A stretch of DNA of 64,000 nt from Clavibacter sepedonicus (GCF_000069225.1 NC_010407.1:558001-622000); one strand, 5' to 3'; shown: positions 43,324 through 51,691, counted from the first letter of the stretch. Notes: generated from the letters alone by a model not told the origin. Translations and numbers: made by a program.

Positions 43324-43627
43324 GGGGGAGCCTTCCGGGTGGGCCGTGCTGACGGGCGCGGTCGCGACGTCGATCCGCTCCCCCGAGCACCGGACGCCCC
43401 ACGCTGGATACGACACAGGGTGCGTCCTGGTGCCGCCCGGAGCGTACCCCCAGTTCGGGGAGGCGCGACGGCGGTGTCCACCGGTCCCGATCCGCAGCAG
43501 CTCGGGGAACCGGCCTCCTCCTCGCCTGCGAGGCCGCCGCCGCCGATGCGATGTCGGGGAGGGGGAGGTCGCGGTCCGGCACGCCGTCGCGGGACGGCCG
43601 GGGCGAGACGGCCGAGCGGACGCACGA

Positions 43628-43660
43628 GAGGGGCACGCGAGACCAGCTCGCGTGCCCCTC
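43628..43660 (-). terminator. Terminator after the M23 peptidase gene
   Basis: A perfect 14-bp stem (GAGGGGCACGCGAG / CTCGCGTGCCCCTC) with ACCAG loop, 19 bp beyond the peptidase stop. The rest of the 356-bp stretch 43324-43679 shows only the leader of the beta-helix gene, and I see no other gene. Confidence 0.85.
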
Positions 43661-43679
43661 CCCGGGTGACCCTGCGGCG

Positions 43680-44519
43680 TCAGCCGTTCTTGACCTTCGC
43701 AGCGGTCGCCGTCGCGATGGCGTCGATGAACGTCTTGTCGTTCGCGAGGCGGGTGCCGAGGTTGGTCACCATCGTCTCGATGTTCTCCGTGCGGCCGCCG
43801 TAGCCGATGACGGTCTGCAGGATGCCCCGGTAGATCGCCTCGACCGTCTTCACCTCCGAGGGCTTGCCCGGTGCGCCGGTGTACCACTCCGCGGTGCGGA
43901 GGGTCTGCGCGATCTTGTTAGCGTCGGAATCTGAGATTGCCATGTCGTCTCCTGCCAGTGGTGCATTGTCCATCCAGAATTGCGGGTCTTTCTTGACGTC
44001 GTTGATCCGTATCTCGAGATGCAGATGCGCGCCATTGCTCGCCCCGGTGTTGCCCACCGGGCCGACGTACTGTCCGGCGGAGACGGAATCGCCCTCCGGC
44101 ATCGGCGAAGGTTGGTCCATGTGCGCGTACACGCTCCGGAATCCGTCGACGTGATCGATGACCACGTGGTTCCCGTAGCCCGAGCTGTTGCGCTTCTCGA
44201 ATACCCGCCCATAGGCGATCGCGTAGATCGGCGTGCCCGTCGGTGCGCCGTAGTCCGTGCCCATGTGGTACGTCTTGGTCTTGGGCCGGTACTCACCGAA
44301 CCGCCCGGTCACGGGATATCTCCGCGTGAACGGGTAGTTGAAGATCGGATCCGCGTTCGCGGCGTTCAGCGGAGCGAGGGTCTGCACCCCGAACAACGCC
44401 GCGAATATCACCGTCGCCGTGAGTATGTTGCGTCTCGTGGCACCCGTGACGACATCGAGCACCTCGTCGGGATCACCGTCGTCCCGATATTCCATTTCCT
44501 CGCCCATCCTGATCGGCAC
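43680..44519 (-). CDS. M23 family metallopeptidase with phage-endolysin-like tail
   Basis: 279 aa from GTG 44519 (ATG 44507 is an alternative start). One hydrophobic helix (ILTATVIFAALFGVQTLAPL, ~33-52) precedes the LytM domain: zinc ligands in YHMGTDYGAPTG and NGAHLHLEIRIND. The C-terminal ~90 residues (MAISDSDANKIAQTLRTAEWYTG, LQTVIGYGGRTENIETMVTNL) look like the spacer regions of actinophage lysins. Predicted to cut peptidoglycan cross-links. Base composition drops at its 5' side, and it borders the bacteriocin candidate, so acquired DNA is likely. Confidence 0.82.
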   Translation of the reverse strand: MPIRMGEEMEYRDDGDPDEVLDVVTGATRRNILTATVIFAALFGVQTLAPLNAANADPIFNYPFTRRYPVTGRFGEYRPKTKTYHMGTDYGAPTGTPIYAIAYGRVFEKRNSSGYGNHVVIDHVDGFRSVYAHMDQPSPMPEGDSVSAGQYVGPVGNTGASNGAHLHLEIRINDVKKDPQFWMDNAPLAGDDMAISDSDANKIAQTLRTAEWYTGAPGKPSEVKTVEAIYRGILQTVIGYGGRTENIETMVTNLGTRLANDKTFIDAIATATAAKVKNG

Positions 44520-44703
44520 GCGATATCCGTGCGCGTGGTCGAGAAGCTAGCAGTCGCCGGCATGGAGCGGAGATTAATTTTCGTGGACGCGTATTCCTTA
44601 ACGTAGGAAAAACGTGTTCCGATATTCTCACCGCCGTCGGGCACGGAAGATCGCCCCGGCGACGAGAGGACGCTCCGGCGCCGCCGATGCGATGCTGGGT
44701 CGC

Positions 44704-44949
44704 ATGAGCATGCAGGCCGACGAACTCGTGATCGCGATGCTGACCGCCGAGGAGACGAGCGAGCGCTACGACCTGCTGAAGACCGCGCTCGAGGAGCACG
44801 ACGACCGGGGCGTGCAGTACCTCTCGGGCGTCGTCGGGCGGCTGCTCGCCTACATCGACGGGCTCCGCGAGCCCGAGGAGAACCGGATCGCGCTGGAGCG
44901 GTACACGCAGCGGGTGGCGCTGCAGTGGGCGCAGGAGGACGAGGGTTAG
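44704..44949 (+). CDS. Small hypothetical protein, donor of the 188-bp duplication
   Basis: 81 aa (MSMQADELVIAMLTAEETSE…), entirely alpha-helical and acidic, with no membrane segment or known motif. ATG 44704 is the best start: GATGCT lies 7 nt upstream, at leaderless spacing, although ATG 44692 and 44710 are possible. Upstream is an AT-rich 184-bp stretch (44520-44703) with the short dyad TTCCT-TAACGT-AGGAA. Codons 19 to the penultimate codon are duplicated exactly 1,473 bp further on. Confidence 0.6.
   Translation: MSMQADELVIAMLTAEETSERYDLLKTALEEHDDRGVQYLSGVVGRLLAYIDGLREPEENRIALERYTQRVALQWAQEDEG
44758..44945 (+). repeat. 188-bp perfect direct repeat, left copy
   Basis: Identical base for base to 46231-46418. 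The left copy lies inside the intact 81-aa gene. The two copies enclose the candidate bacteriocin operon. Confidence 0.95.
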
Positions 44950-44967
44950 CGATCCGCTGTAGAAGAA

Positions 44968-45021
44968 GACACCGCCGCCCTCTCCGACCGTACGGGGAAG
45001 GTCGGAGAGCGCGGCGGTGTC
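44968..45021 (-). terminator. Long terminator after the bacteriocin operon
   Basis: A 22-bp stem with one mismatch (GACACCGCCGCCCTCTCCGACC / complement 45000-45021) and a 10-nt loop, between the converging 44704 gene and the bacteriocin operon. Confidence 0.9.
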
Positions 45022-45027
45022 GACGAG

Positions 45028-45198
45028 TCAGCGCTCGCGAGCTAGCCGTCGACGCTCTCGCATGATGAGGAGGAGCGCCAGTATCGGGAGCACGGTACCC
45101 ACCGCCCAGAATGCGAAGGCGAAGTCCGGCACCAGGTGTGCGGCAGGAATCGAGATCAGCGCGAGGATCAAGAGGATGACCACCTTGAGCTTCGTCAT
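45028..45198 (-). CDS. Small two-helix membrane protein, candidate immunity protein
   Basis: 56 aa. Residues ~5-22 (VVILLILALISIPAAHLV) and ~28-45 (AFWAVGTVLPILALLLIM) are hydrophobic helices, and the C-terminus is strongly basic (RERRRLARER). Its ATG overlaps the stop of the upstream precursor gene (ATGA), so translation is coupled. Small cationic two-helix proteins directly downstream are a common form of bacteriocin immunity protein. No sequence family recognised. Confidence 0.65.
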   Translation of the reverse strand: MTKLKVVILLILALISIPAAHLVPDFAFAFWAVGTVLPILALLLIMRERRRLARER

Positions 45199-45980
45199 GA
45201 CATAGCCAGACCGACGCAGGTGCCCACTGTCCCACCGGCTACCCCAGCGAAGCCGACGATGCAGGCGACGCACCCCGTCCCGAGCGTGGCACCGCATAGA
45301 AGGGCGCATCCCGTACCGATGATGGTGATGACCCACTGTGAAATGCCCGCGTTCAGGAGACATTGATTGAGAGTGTCCCAGTTGAAATCCGCATTCGCGA
45401 TGTTAGACCGGTCCGTGTCCACTGCAGCCGTCGAATCATTGGACGCCACTTTGTCGAGGCCGAGGACCCCGTTCTGCCAAAGCTGCATGCGGCCGGAATC
45501 GGGGGACAGCGCGGTGAACAGCACCTCGCCTGTTGAAATCACCCTCAGATCGCGGTCGAGGAACACCGTGTACCCCGAGATGTCCAACTGCTGGGGCGCT
45601 TCGACGAAGGGCACGTGAAGGACGAACTGTCCAGCCTCGGTCTTGCGGACATCCGCTTTGTTCACTGCGAGGGCGCGGCCGCTGGAGGTCGTGACATCCG
45701 AGATGCCTGCCGCCACCAGGTACTGGTCAAGATCCTGAGCAGAGACGGTGGTGGTAGAGCCGACGTACTGCGAGAGCTTGTCCATGACCGTGCCTGTCGG
45801 TGCGACCGGGGAGTCGAAGCTCGCCGCTCGCGCGTCGACCGTCGACGGCGACGCGAGGACCGGAACGGGACGGTCTCCGCTCTGCACGACCCCGATGACT
45901 GCGACGACCGACATCAGAGAGAGAACGACCCCAGCCATCGTCACTGGAATTACCGACCTGGGGAATATTTCCTTTGGCAC
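45195..45980 (-). CDS. Candidate bacteriocin preproprotein with C-terminal six-Cys hydrophobic peptide
   Basis: 261 aa from GTG 45980 (GGAGG with 5-nt spacing; ATG 45992 would overlap that site). A signal helix (VIPVTMAGVVLSLMSVVAVIGVV, ~10-32) is followed by a ~165-residue soluble domain without cysteine. The last ~60 residues are a Gly/Ala/Ile/Val-rich peptide with Cys at 207, 225, 229, 237, 240 and 255 (CALLC, GTGCVAC, VGTCVG). The architecture (signal, large pro-domain, compact multi-Cys hydrophobic peptide) resembles halocin-C8-like precursors, whose N-terminal part is the immunity protein. Homology is not proven. Codon use is less GC-rich than in neighbouring genes. Confidence 0.62.
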   Translation of the reverse strand: MPKEIFPRSVIPVTMAGVVLSLMSVVAVIGVVQSGDRPVPVLASPSTVDARAASFDSPVAPTGTVMDKLSQYVGSTTTVSAQDLDQYLVAAGISDVTTSSGRALAVNKADVRKTEAGQFVLHVPFVEAPQQLDISGYTVFLDRDLRVISTGEVLFTALSPDSGRMQLWQNGVLGLDKVASNDSTAAVDTDRSNIANADFNWDTLNQCLLNAGISQWVITIIGTGCALLCGATLGTGCVACIVGFAGVAGGTVGTCVGLAMS

Positions 45981-46041
45981 AAGAGCCTCCATGGGCTACG
46001 AGATCCGATGCGCGACCCGGGAATCCGCGTCGGCGAGCCTC

Positions 46042-46047
46042 ATATTA
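46042..46047 (-). promoter_or_regulatory. -10 candidate TAATAT of the bacteriocin operon
   Basis: TAATAT on the minus strand about 60 bp before the start codon. Just upstream lie dyads GGAAG-CCT-CTTCC (46052-46064) and CCTCGCGAGG (46064-46073) that could bind a regulator. No good -35. Confidence 0.4.
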
Positions 46048-46119
46048 GAAAGGAAGCCTCTTCCTCGCGAGGAGTTGTCCATCCGCCCGGTAGGTGCCAG
46101 GCGCCTGCCCGGGCCCGCA

Positions 46120-46229
46120 ACACAGCGTCCACTCCCCACCTGGCGCGATACGGCGAGGCCCGCTTCAAAGTTGATGGCGTCCGCGGGCTCGGTCATGGAC
46201 TCGATCGTGACGGCCTGCGCCCCGTGGAC
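46120..46229 (-). pseudogene. Remnant of an aldose-1-epimerase (galM-like) 3' end
   Basis: On the minus strand HGAQAVTIESMTEPADAINFEAGLAV and, after a frame change, GEWTLCCG parallel the end of the intact galM at 48698 (HGRQAVAIEPMTAPADAFNSGIGVRRLAPGEEWTLSWG). It is diverged and frameshifted, so it is an old paralogue fragment rather than a recent copy. It abuts the right 188-bp repeat. Confidence 0.7.
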
Positions 46230-46422
46230 CAGCGAGCGCTACGACCTGCTGAAGACCGCGCTCGAGGAGCACGACGACCGGGGCGTGCAGTACCTCTCGG
46301 GCGTCGTCGGGCGGCTGCTCGCCTACATCGACGGGCTCCGCGAGCCCGAGGAGAACCGGATCGCGCTGGAGCGGTACACGCAGCGGGTGGCGCTGCAGTG
46401 GGCGCAGGAGGACGAGGGCTGA
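46195..46422 (+). pseudogene. Truncated duplicate of the 44704 gene
   Basis: The last 64 codons equal those of the 81-aa gene, but the N-terminal 18 codons are replaced by galM-remnant sequence read antisense (MDSIVTACAPW). The end GGC-TGA differs from GGT-TAG of the donor. Probably not functional. Confidence 0.75.
46231..46418 (+). repeat. 188-bp perfect direct repeat, right copy
   Basis: Identical to 44758-44945; sequence outside both ends is unrelated apart from a few chance bases. Confidence 0.95.
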
Positions 46423-46449
46423 CGCCCTACGCGTGGGCAACGCAGATAC

Positions 46450-46487
46450 GACAACGCCCGCCCGGTTCAACACGGGGCGGGCGTCGT
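46450..46487. terminator. Terminator between the truncated duplicate and the excalibur gene
   Basis: ACGCCCGCCC (46454-46463) and GGGCGGGCGT (46475-46484) form a 10-bp stem extended by GAC/GTC across a bulge. Confidence 0.7.
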
Positions 46488-46502
46488 CAGTCGATCAACG
46501 GA

Positions 46503-47528
46503 TCATCGCTCGCAGGCGACGCCATCCCGGTCGCCATCTAGATCAAAGCTGTAGCCGGGCTGACCCGCGTAGAGCGGGGCCTTCCCGGCACGCTTGACCG
46601 CGTCACAGTTGGCGTAGAAGACGTTGCCGCCACCACCGCCACCACCGCTGGACGGCGGGGGCGTCGACTGGCCGGCGACCTGGATCACACGGGGCGCGGG
46701 CGACCCGGCGGCACGGAACTCGGCGAGGCTCACGACGCGGTTCATGCCGGGGCCGGCGTACCAGACCTGGTTGCTGTTCGAGTAGCGGTAGAACTGGTCT
46801 CCGTTGATGCGCTGCACGACCTGCGGGGTCGGGAACGCCTCCTCCTGCCACTCGCCGTAGCCGATGGCGCGGCCCTGGCCGCCACGCACATCCGTCATGC
46901 GCACAATGTCGCTGGTCCAGGAGAGCTTCATGAAGCCCTCGTTGGCACGGTCGTTGAAGGGACGGAAGTCCATGGCCCGCCACTCGGCGCCGGTCAGCTT
47001 GTGGTTCACCTTGTCCTCGCCCTCGACGAGGATCTCGGCGGACGTGCCCCACTTGTAGACGTAGCTGTTGACGATGTATCCGGCGTTGCGGACCGCCGGG
47101 GAGCCCGCCTTCACGAACTGGCCGTAGTCGAGGCGGGTCCACTGCCAGGCGCCCTCGCCGCCGGGCCAGAAGGTGACCGCGTAGACGGTCGAGGACCAGG
47201 GGTACTTCACGTAGTCGGTGGGAGAGGCACCGGGGACGCGGAAGTCGTAGACGTCGCGCCACGTCTCGAAGCTCAGGGCACGCGGGCTCTGGTCGTTGAC
47301 GAGCTCGTAGATGCGACCGTCGAACGAGGTCGTGTAGAGCTGCCACCTACCCTGATCCTTCGGGGGCACTGGGGTCGGGGTCGGGGCGGTCGTGGGCACT
47401 GGGGTCGGGGTCGGCTCGGCCGTGGGCGCCGGAGTGGGGACGGGCTCGACGGAGGCGGACGCCGCCTGGGCCGGGAGGAGCAGCGAGACGGCGAGCAGGG
47501 CCGCCGTCACGAGGGGAAGAGGACGCAT
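46503..47528 (-). CDS. Secreted protein with C-terminal excalibur calcium-binding domain
   Basis: 341 aa from ATG 47528; ATG 47531 is directly adjacent, but AAGGA is better spaced for 47528. The signal peptide (LPLVTAALLAVSLLLPAQA) is followed by a (PTPxP)n spacer of ~35 residues. The central ~230-residue region is rich in Trp/Tyr (FDGRIYELVNDQSPRALSF, YVKYPWSSTVYAVTFWPGGE, NSNQVWYAGPGMNRVVSL), with repeats of a surface-binding type. A Gly-run linker leads to the excalibur motif DLDGDRDGVACE. Such domains bind Ca2+ and occur on extracellular nucleases and wall proteins. The central function is unknown. Confidence 0.78.
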   Translation of the reverse strand: MRPLPLVTAALLAVSLLLPAQAASASVEPVPTPAPTAEPTPTPVPTTAPTPTPVPPKDQGRWQLYTTSFDGRIYELVNDQSPRALSFETWRDVYDFRVPGASPTDYVKYPWSSTVYAVTFWPGGEGAWQWTRLDYGQFVKAGSPAVRNAGYIVNSYVYKWGTSAEILVEGEDKVNHKLTGAEWRAMDFRPFNDRANEGFMKLSWTSDIVRMTDVRGGQGRAIGYGEWQEEAFPTPQVVQRINGDQFYRYSNSNQVWYAGPGMNRVVSLAEFRAAGSPAPRVIQVAGQSTPPPSSGGGGGGGNVFYANCDAVKRAGKAPLYAGQPGYSFDLDGDRDGVACER

Positions 47529-47628
47529 CATTTCCTTCGGTTGGGTAATTACCCTCACCGTAGGGTCACGGCGACCGAGCCCACCCACCCACTTCGGGGG
47601 TGCGCCGGCCCCTTCCAGATGCGCTAGA

Positions 47629-48696
47629 TGGACTGAGTCATGACGTTGGTGACACTCGGGCCGCGGGCGTGAGCCCGTGGCTTGAGTGGATTCGTTCAGT
47701 GTTGTAGTGCTCGATGAAGGGGTCAAGCGCGTCGGCGCGGTGTTGGTTGCTGGTGAAGGGTTGCCGGTAGGCCCACTCGGTCGCGAGGGTCCGGTTGAAG
47801 CGCTCGACCTTGCCGTTCTGCCAGGGGCAGTGCGGGCGGATGAACTTCTGCCGCGCGCCCAGGTCCTGGACGGCGTTCTTGAACGCGGTCGAGTGCCGGT
47901 AGGCGAACGCGTTGTCCGTGATGACCCGCTCGATCCGCGGGATCCCATGCCCGGCGAAGTACGCCGCTGCGCGGGTCAGGAACCCGGCCGCGGTCGCGCC
48001 TTTCTCATCGGGATGGATCTCCGCGTAGGCGAGACGGGTGTGGTCATCGACCGCGGCATGGACGTAATCGAACCCGATCCCGCGGCCGCGGACCTGCTCG
48101 CTGCGCCCGTGGACCCGCCAGCCGCCTCCGTCCGGGATCCTCCCGAGCTTCTTCACGTCCACGTGGATCAGATCACCCGGATGCTCGTGCTCATACCGGT
48201 GCGCCGTTGACCGGGATGCCCGGATCACGGCCCCGGTGACGGGGTCCAACCATGCCAACGGCGGCGCCCCGTGCCGGCGCAGGATGCGGGAGATCGTACG
48301 GGATGGAACACCTGTCACCGGCGCCAGCCGCGCAGGACCCGCCCGCAACTGGGCCCGCGCTTCCAGCACGGCCCGTTCCCGCTCCGGGCTCGTTCGCCTC
48401 GGTACTGACCGGGGCCGCGATGACCGATCCGTCAGCCCTCGCAGCCCCTCGGCACGGAACCGGTTCACCCATCGATGCGCGCACTGCCGCGACACCCCCA
48501 GCTCCCGCGCGACGTGCGCGACCGGCCGACGATCCTCCACCACCCGCCGCACGAGGAGAACCCTCCCGTGAACCGTCAGACGAGCATTACCGTGGGACAT
48601 CGAGGCCTCCTGGCGATGGTTGAACTGAACAGCTCCATCAAGCCAGGAGGCCTCTTCACACGCCCCGAAGTGTCACCAACGTCATGGCCGAGTACA
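47629..48696 (-). mobile_element. IS481-family element, IS1121-like, copy 4
   Basis: 1,068 bp, flanked by a perfect 6-bp duplication GCTAGA (47623-47628 and 48697-48702). The left terminal repeat carries point changes (TGGACTGAGT in place of TGTACTGGGT), which may weaken transposase binding. The right flank CTAG includes the stop codon of galM. Confidence 0.92.
47638..48600 (-). CDS. IS481-family transposase (copy 4)
   Basis: 320 aa, nearly identical to copy 1; visible changes are His and Pro in YFAGHGIPRIER. HTH, DDE residues and AGGAGG site are intact. Confidence 0.92.
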   Translation of the reverse strand: MSHGNARLTVHGRVLLVRRVVEDRRPVAHVARELGVSRQCAHRWVNRFRAEGLRGLTDRSSRPRSVPRRTSPERERAVLEARAQLRAGPARLAPVTGVPSRTISRILRRHGAPPLAWLDPVTGAVIRASRSTAHRYEHEHPGDLIHVDVKKLGRIPDGGGWRVHGRSEQVRGRGIGFDYVHAAVDDHTRLAYAEIHPDEKGATAAGFLTRAAAYFAGHGIPRIERVITDNAFAYRHSTAFKNAVQDLGARQKFIRPHCPWQNGKVERFNRTLATEWAYRQPFTSNQHRADALDPFIEHYNTERIHSSHGLTPAARVSPTS

Positions 48697-48697
48697 G

Positions 48698-49627
48698 CTA
48701 GAAGCCCGTGGCGCGGATCCCCCAGCTGAGCGTCCACTCCTCGCCAGGCGCGAGGCGGCGCACGCCGATGCCGGAGTTGAAGGCGTCGGCCGGCGCCGTC
48801 ATCGGCTCGATGGCGACGGCCTGGCGCCCGTGGGTTGGGAACTCGCGCGGCGTGTAGACCTGCAGGAACCGGAAGGACGCGTCGGCCCACAGCTCGACCC
48901 CGCGGCCGTCGGGCGCGGTGAGCCCGTGGCGGCTCGTACCGCCCTCCACGTGGACATTCCCGTAGCCGGTATTGAGGTCGAGGTCGCCGACGACGCGGCC
49001 GGCGCGGAGGTCCTCGGCGGCGCCGTCGACGGGGTGGTCGGTGACGGGGATCAGCGCGTCGTCGACCTCGGACCACGTGTCGGCGCGGACCGTGAGCGTG
49101 AGGTCGGAGGAGGGGACGCCCCCGATCGCGAGATAGGGGTGCGCGCCCACCGCGACGGGGGCGGCCGCCGCGGAGTCGTTGCGGAGCCGGTGCGTGACGA
49201 CGAGGCCGTCGTCCGAGAGCCGGTAGGTGACGGAGGTGTCGAGGAGGAACGGGTAGCCGTGCTGCGGGAAGACGGTGGCGGAGAGGGTGACGCGGTCGTC
49301 GGCGCGGTCGGAGGCCGCGTAGCCCGTGTTGCGGAGGAGGCCGTGCGACGCGTTGCCGAGCGACGGCTCGGAGGCGTCGAGCGCCTGCGCCTTGCCGTCG
49401 AGCTCGTAGCGGGCGCCGCGGATCCGGTTCGGCCATGGCACGAGCACCATGCCGGCGCCCATCGGGGCCACCACGTCCTCGCCGTAGGGCTCGACGAGGT
49501 CGACGCCGTCGAGGGTCAGGCCGCGGATCGCGGCGGCGAGCTGCACGACGGTGGCGCGGAGCTCACCGGACGGGCCGGCGTGGACGAGGTGGTGCTGCTC
49601 TCCGGTGACGGGTCTCAAGGAATCCAC
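48698..49627 (-). CDS. galM: Aldose 1-epimerase (galactose mutarotase-like)
   Basis: A 309-aa beta-sandwich protein. Family landmarks include VPWPNRIRGARYELDGK, NASHGLLRNTGYAASD (substrate-binding His/Arg region), PVAVGAHPYLAIGG (catalytic His-Pro-Tyr) and HGRQAVAIEPMTAPADAFN with the catalytic Glu. It interconverts alpha and beta anomers, probably of galactose, ahead of GalK. The start is GTG 49627. The TAG stop lies in the CTAG target of IS copy 4 and is retained. It is transcribed with or beside the DeoR regulator, and galT-galK diverge from them. Confidence 0.85.
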   Translation of the reverse strand: MDSLRPVTGEQHHLVHAGPSGELRATVVQLAAAIRGLTLDGVDLVEPYGEDVVAPMGAGMVLVPWPNRIRGARYELDGKAQALDASEPSLGNASHGLLRNTGYAASDRADDRVTLSATVFPQHGYPFLLDTSVTYRLSDDGLVVTHRLRNDSAAAAPVAVGAHPYLAIGGVPSSDLTLTVRADTWSEVDDALIPVTDHPVDGAAEDLRAGRVVGDLDLNTGYGNVHVEGGTSRHGLTAPDGRGVELWADASFRFLQVYTPREFPTHGRQAVAIEPMTAPADAFNSGIGVRRLAPGEEWTLSWGIRATGF

Positions 49628-49628
49628 G

Positions 49629-50459
49629 TTACGGCCGCGCGGCCCCGGGCGACCCGCCGGCCTGGACGACGCGCAGCCCTGAGTCGCGCAGGCGGCCGAG
49701 CTCGCGCGGATCCGCGTCGGCGTCGGCGTCGGTCAGGAGCATGTCGATCCGGTCGAGGGGCGCGACGGATCCGAGGTGCGTGCGGCCGGCCTTGGAGCCG
49801 TCCGCCACGACGATCGTGCGGGCGCTCGCGTCGACCATCCGCCGCTTCACCTCGGCCTCCGGCAGGTTGACGTTCGTGACGCCGCGATCGACGTCGATCC
49901 CGTTGCAGCCGATGAAGGCGACGTCCGGGTGCAGGCGGTCGAGCACGACGGTGGCGAGCGGATCCACGAGGCTGTGCTGCAGCGCCCGGAGCGTGCCGCC
50001 CGTGACGACCACCGTGAAGCGCGGCATGGCGCGCTCGAGCTCGAGCGCGAGCGTGAGCCCGTTCGTGATGACGGTGACGTCGACGAGGTCATCGCGCGCG
50101 ACGAGCGCGCGGGCCACCTGGAGCGTCGTGCTGCCGACGTCGAGCAGCACGCTCTGGCCGCTCTCGACGAGGTCGGCGGCGGCCCGGCCGATGGCGCGCT
50201 TGGCGTCGGCGGCCGACTCGAGCGTCACCTCAAGGCTCTGCTCGCGCGCGCCGAGACCTGCGCGGAGCACGGCGCCGCCGTGCACGCGCTGCACGGCGGC
50301 GGAGTCGGCGAGCGCGTCGAGGTCGGCGCGGATCGTGACGGCGGAGACGCCCGCGTCGGCCGCGAGCTCGGCGACGGTCGCGAAGCCGCGGTCGGCGAGC
50401 CGCTCGAGGATGCGCGACCGGCGGGTCGCCGCGGGGACGGGAGCGGAGTCGTCGGCCAT
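49629..50459 (-). CDS. DeoR-family transcriptional regulator
   Basis: A 276-aa repressor with GGGGGAGG upstream of ATG 50459. The N-terminal HTH_DeoR is RRSRILERLADRGFATVAELAADAGVSAVTIRADLDAL. The DeoRC sugar-phosphate sensor domain shows SVLLDVGSTTLQVARAL, VTVITNGLTLALEL and FIGCNGIDVDRGVTNVN. Divergent from galTK and next to galM, it most likely controls the galactose genes in response to a phosphorylated sugar. The galM start lies only 1 bp beyond its stop codon. Confidence 0.87.
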   Translation of the reverse strand: MADDSAPVPAATRRSRILERLADRGFATVAELAADAGVSAVTIRADLDALADSAAVQRVHGGAVLRAGLGAREQSLEVTLESAADAKRAIGRAAADLVESGQSVLLDVGSTTLQVARALVARDDLVDVTVITNGLTLALELERAMPRFTVVVTGGTLRALQHSLVDPLATVVLDRLHPDVAFIGCNGIDVDRGVTNVNLPEAEVKRRMVDASARTIVVADGSKAGRTHLGSVAPLDRIDMLLTDADADADPRELGRLRDSGLRVVQAGGSPGAARP

Positions 50460-50537
50460 CCCGCGAGCCTCCCCCACGCGGTTGCCGGAACGCAAGCCGG
50501 GACTTTCGCGAGCGCAGATCCCGGCTCCGCGAGCCCG

Positions 50538-50543
50538 TAGGAT
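50538..50543 (+). promoter_or_regulatory. -10 box TAGGAT of galT
   Basis: TAGGAT ends 9 nt before ATG 50553, giving a leaderless or nearly leaderless transcript. The 93-bp divergent region with the DeoR gene is where an operator would be expected. Confidence 0.45.
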
Positions 50544-50552
50544 CGGGGCATC

Positions 50553-51691
50553 ATGCATGCCGACCAGACCGTCACGACATCGCCCTCCGGGATCACGCAG
50601 CGCCGCACGCTGCTGTCCGACGGCCGCGAGCTCGTCTACTTCGACGACGCCGACACGACCCTCCCGCCCGAGCGCGCCGCCGACGCCCGCCCGGCCGCGC
50701 CCCGCCCGCCCACCGCGACGATGCGGCAGGACGTGCTCACGGGCGAGTGGGTCTCCATCGCCGCCGCCCGCCAGAACCGCGCGCACCTGCCGCCGGCGGA
50801 GCTGGATCCCCTCGCCCCGGCGAGCGCCACCAACCCGTCCGAGATCCCGAGCATGTACGACGTCGCGGTCTTCGAGAACAAGTCGCCGTCGTTCGGCCCG
50901 TCGCTCGCCGACAGCCCGGACGTCGACGCTGCGGTGGACGACGACGACCTCACGCGCATCGACCTCGGCCGCACGCGCACCTCGGTCGGCCGTTGCGAGG
51001 TGGTCTGCTTCAGCCCCGAGCACACCGGCTCGTTCAGCGGCCTCACGCCGTCGCGCGCCCGTACGGTGGTGGAGGCGTGGGCCGAGCGCACGCGCGCCCT
51101 CTCGGCGATGCCCGGGATCCGCCAGGTGTTCCCGTTCGAGAACCGCGGCGAGGCCATCGGCGTCACCCTGCACCACCCGCACGGGCAGATCTACTCGTAC
51201 CCCTACGTCACGCCGCGCACGCGCCGGCTCGTCGAGTCGATCGAGCGGTTCGGGCCGGGCCTGTTCCAGCGGATCCTCGAGACCGAGCAGGCGTCCGAGC
51301 GCGTCGTGCTCCGCGGCGAGCACTTCACCGCGTTCGTGCCGTTCGCGGCGCGCTGGCCCGTGGAGGTGCACATGCTCCCCCACCGCCACGTGCCCGATCT
51401 CGCGGAGACGACCGAGGCCGAGCGCGCCGAGCTGGCGACCATGTACCTGAAGCTGCTGCGCGGCATCGACCGGCTCTACGACACCCCGACGCCGTACATC
51501 TCCGCTTGGCACCAGGCGCCGGTGGATGCGCACCGCGACGAGATCCGGCTGATGCTGCAGATCACGTCGCCGCGCCGCGCGGCCGACAAGCTCAAGTTCC
51601 TGGCCGGATCCGAGGCGGCCATGGGCGCCTGGATCGGCGACGTGCCGCCCGAGAAGGCGGCGGAGAACATCCGGAAGGCAGTGGAGGACGC

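Noticed and set aside
44758..46418. The 188-bp repeats as attachment sites or target duplications of an integrative element
   Set aside because: No integrase, excisionase or transposase lies between them, and the left copy is coding sequence of a normal gene, so segmental duplication is simpler.
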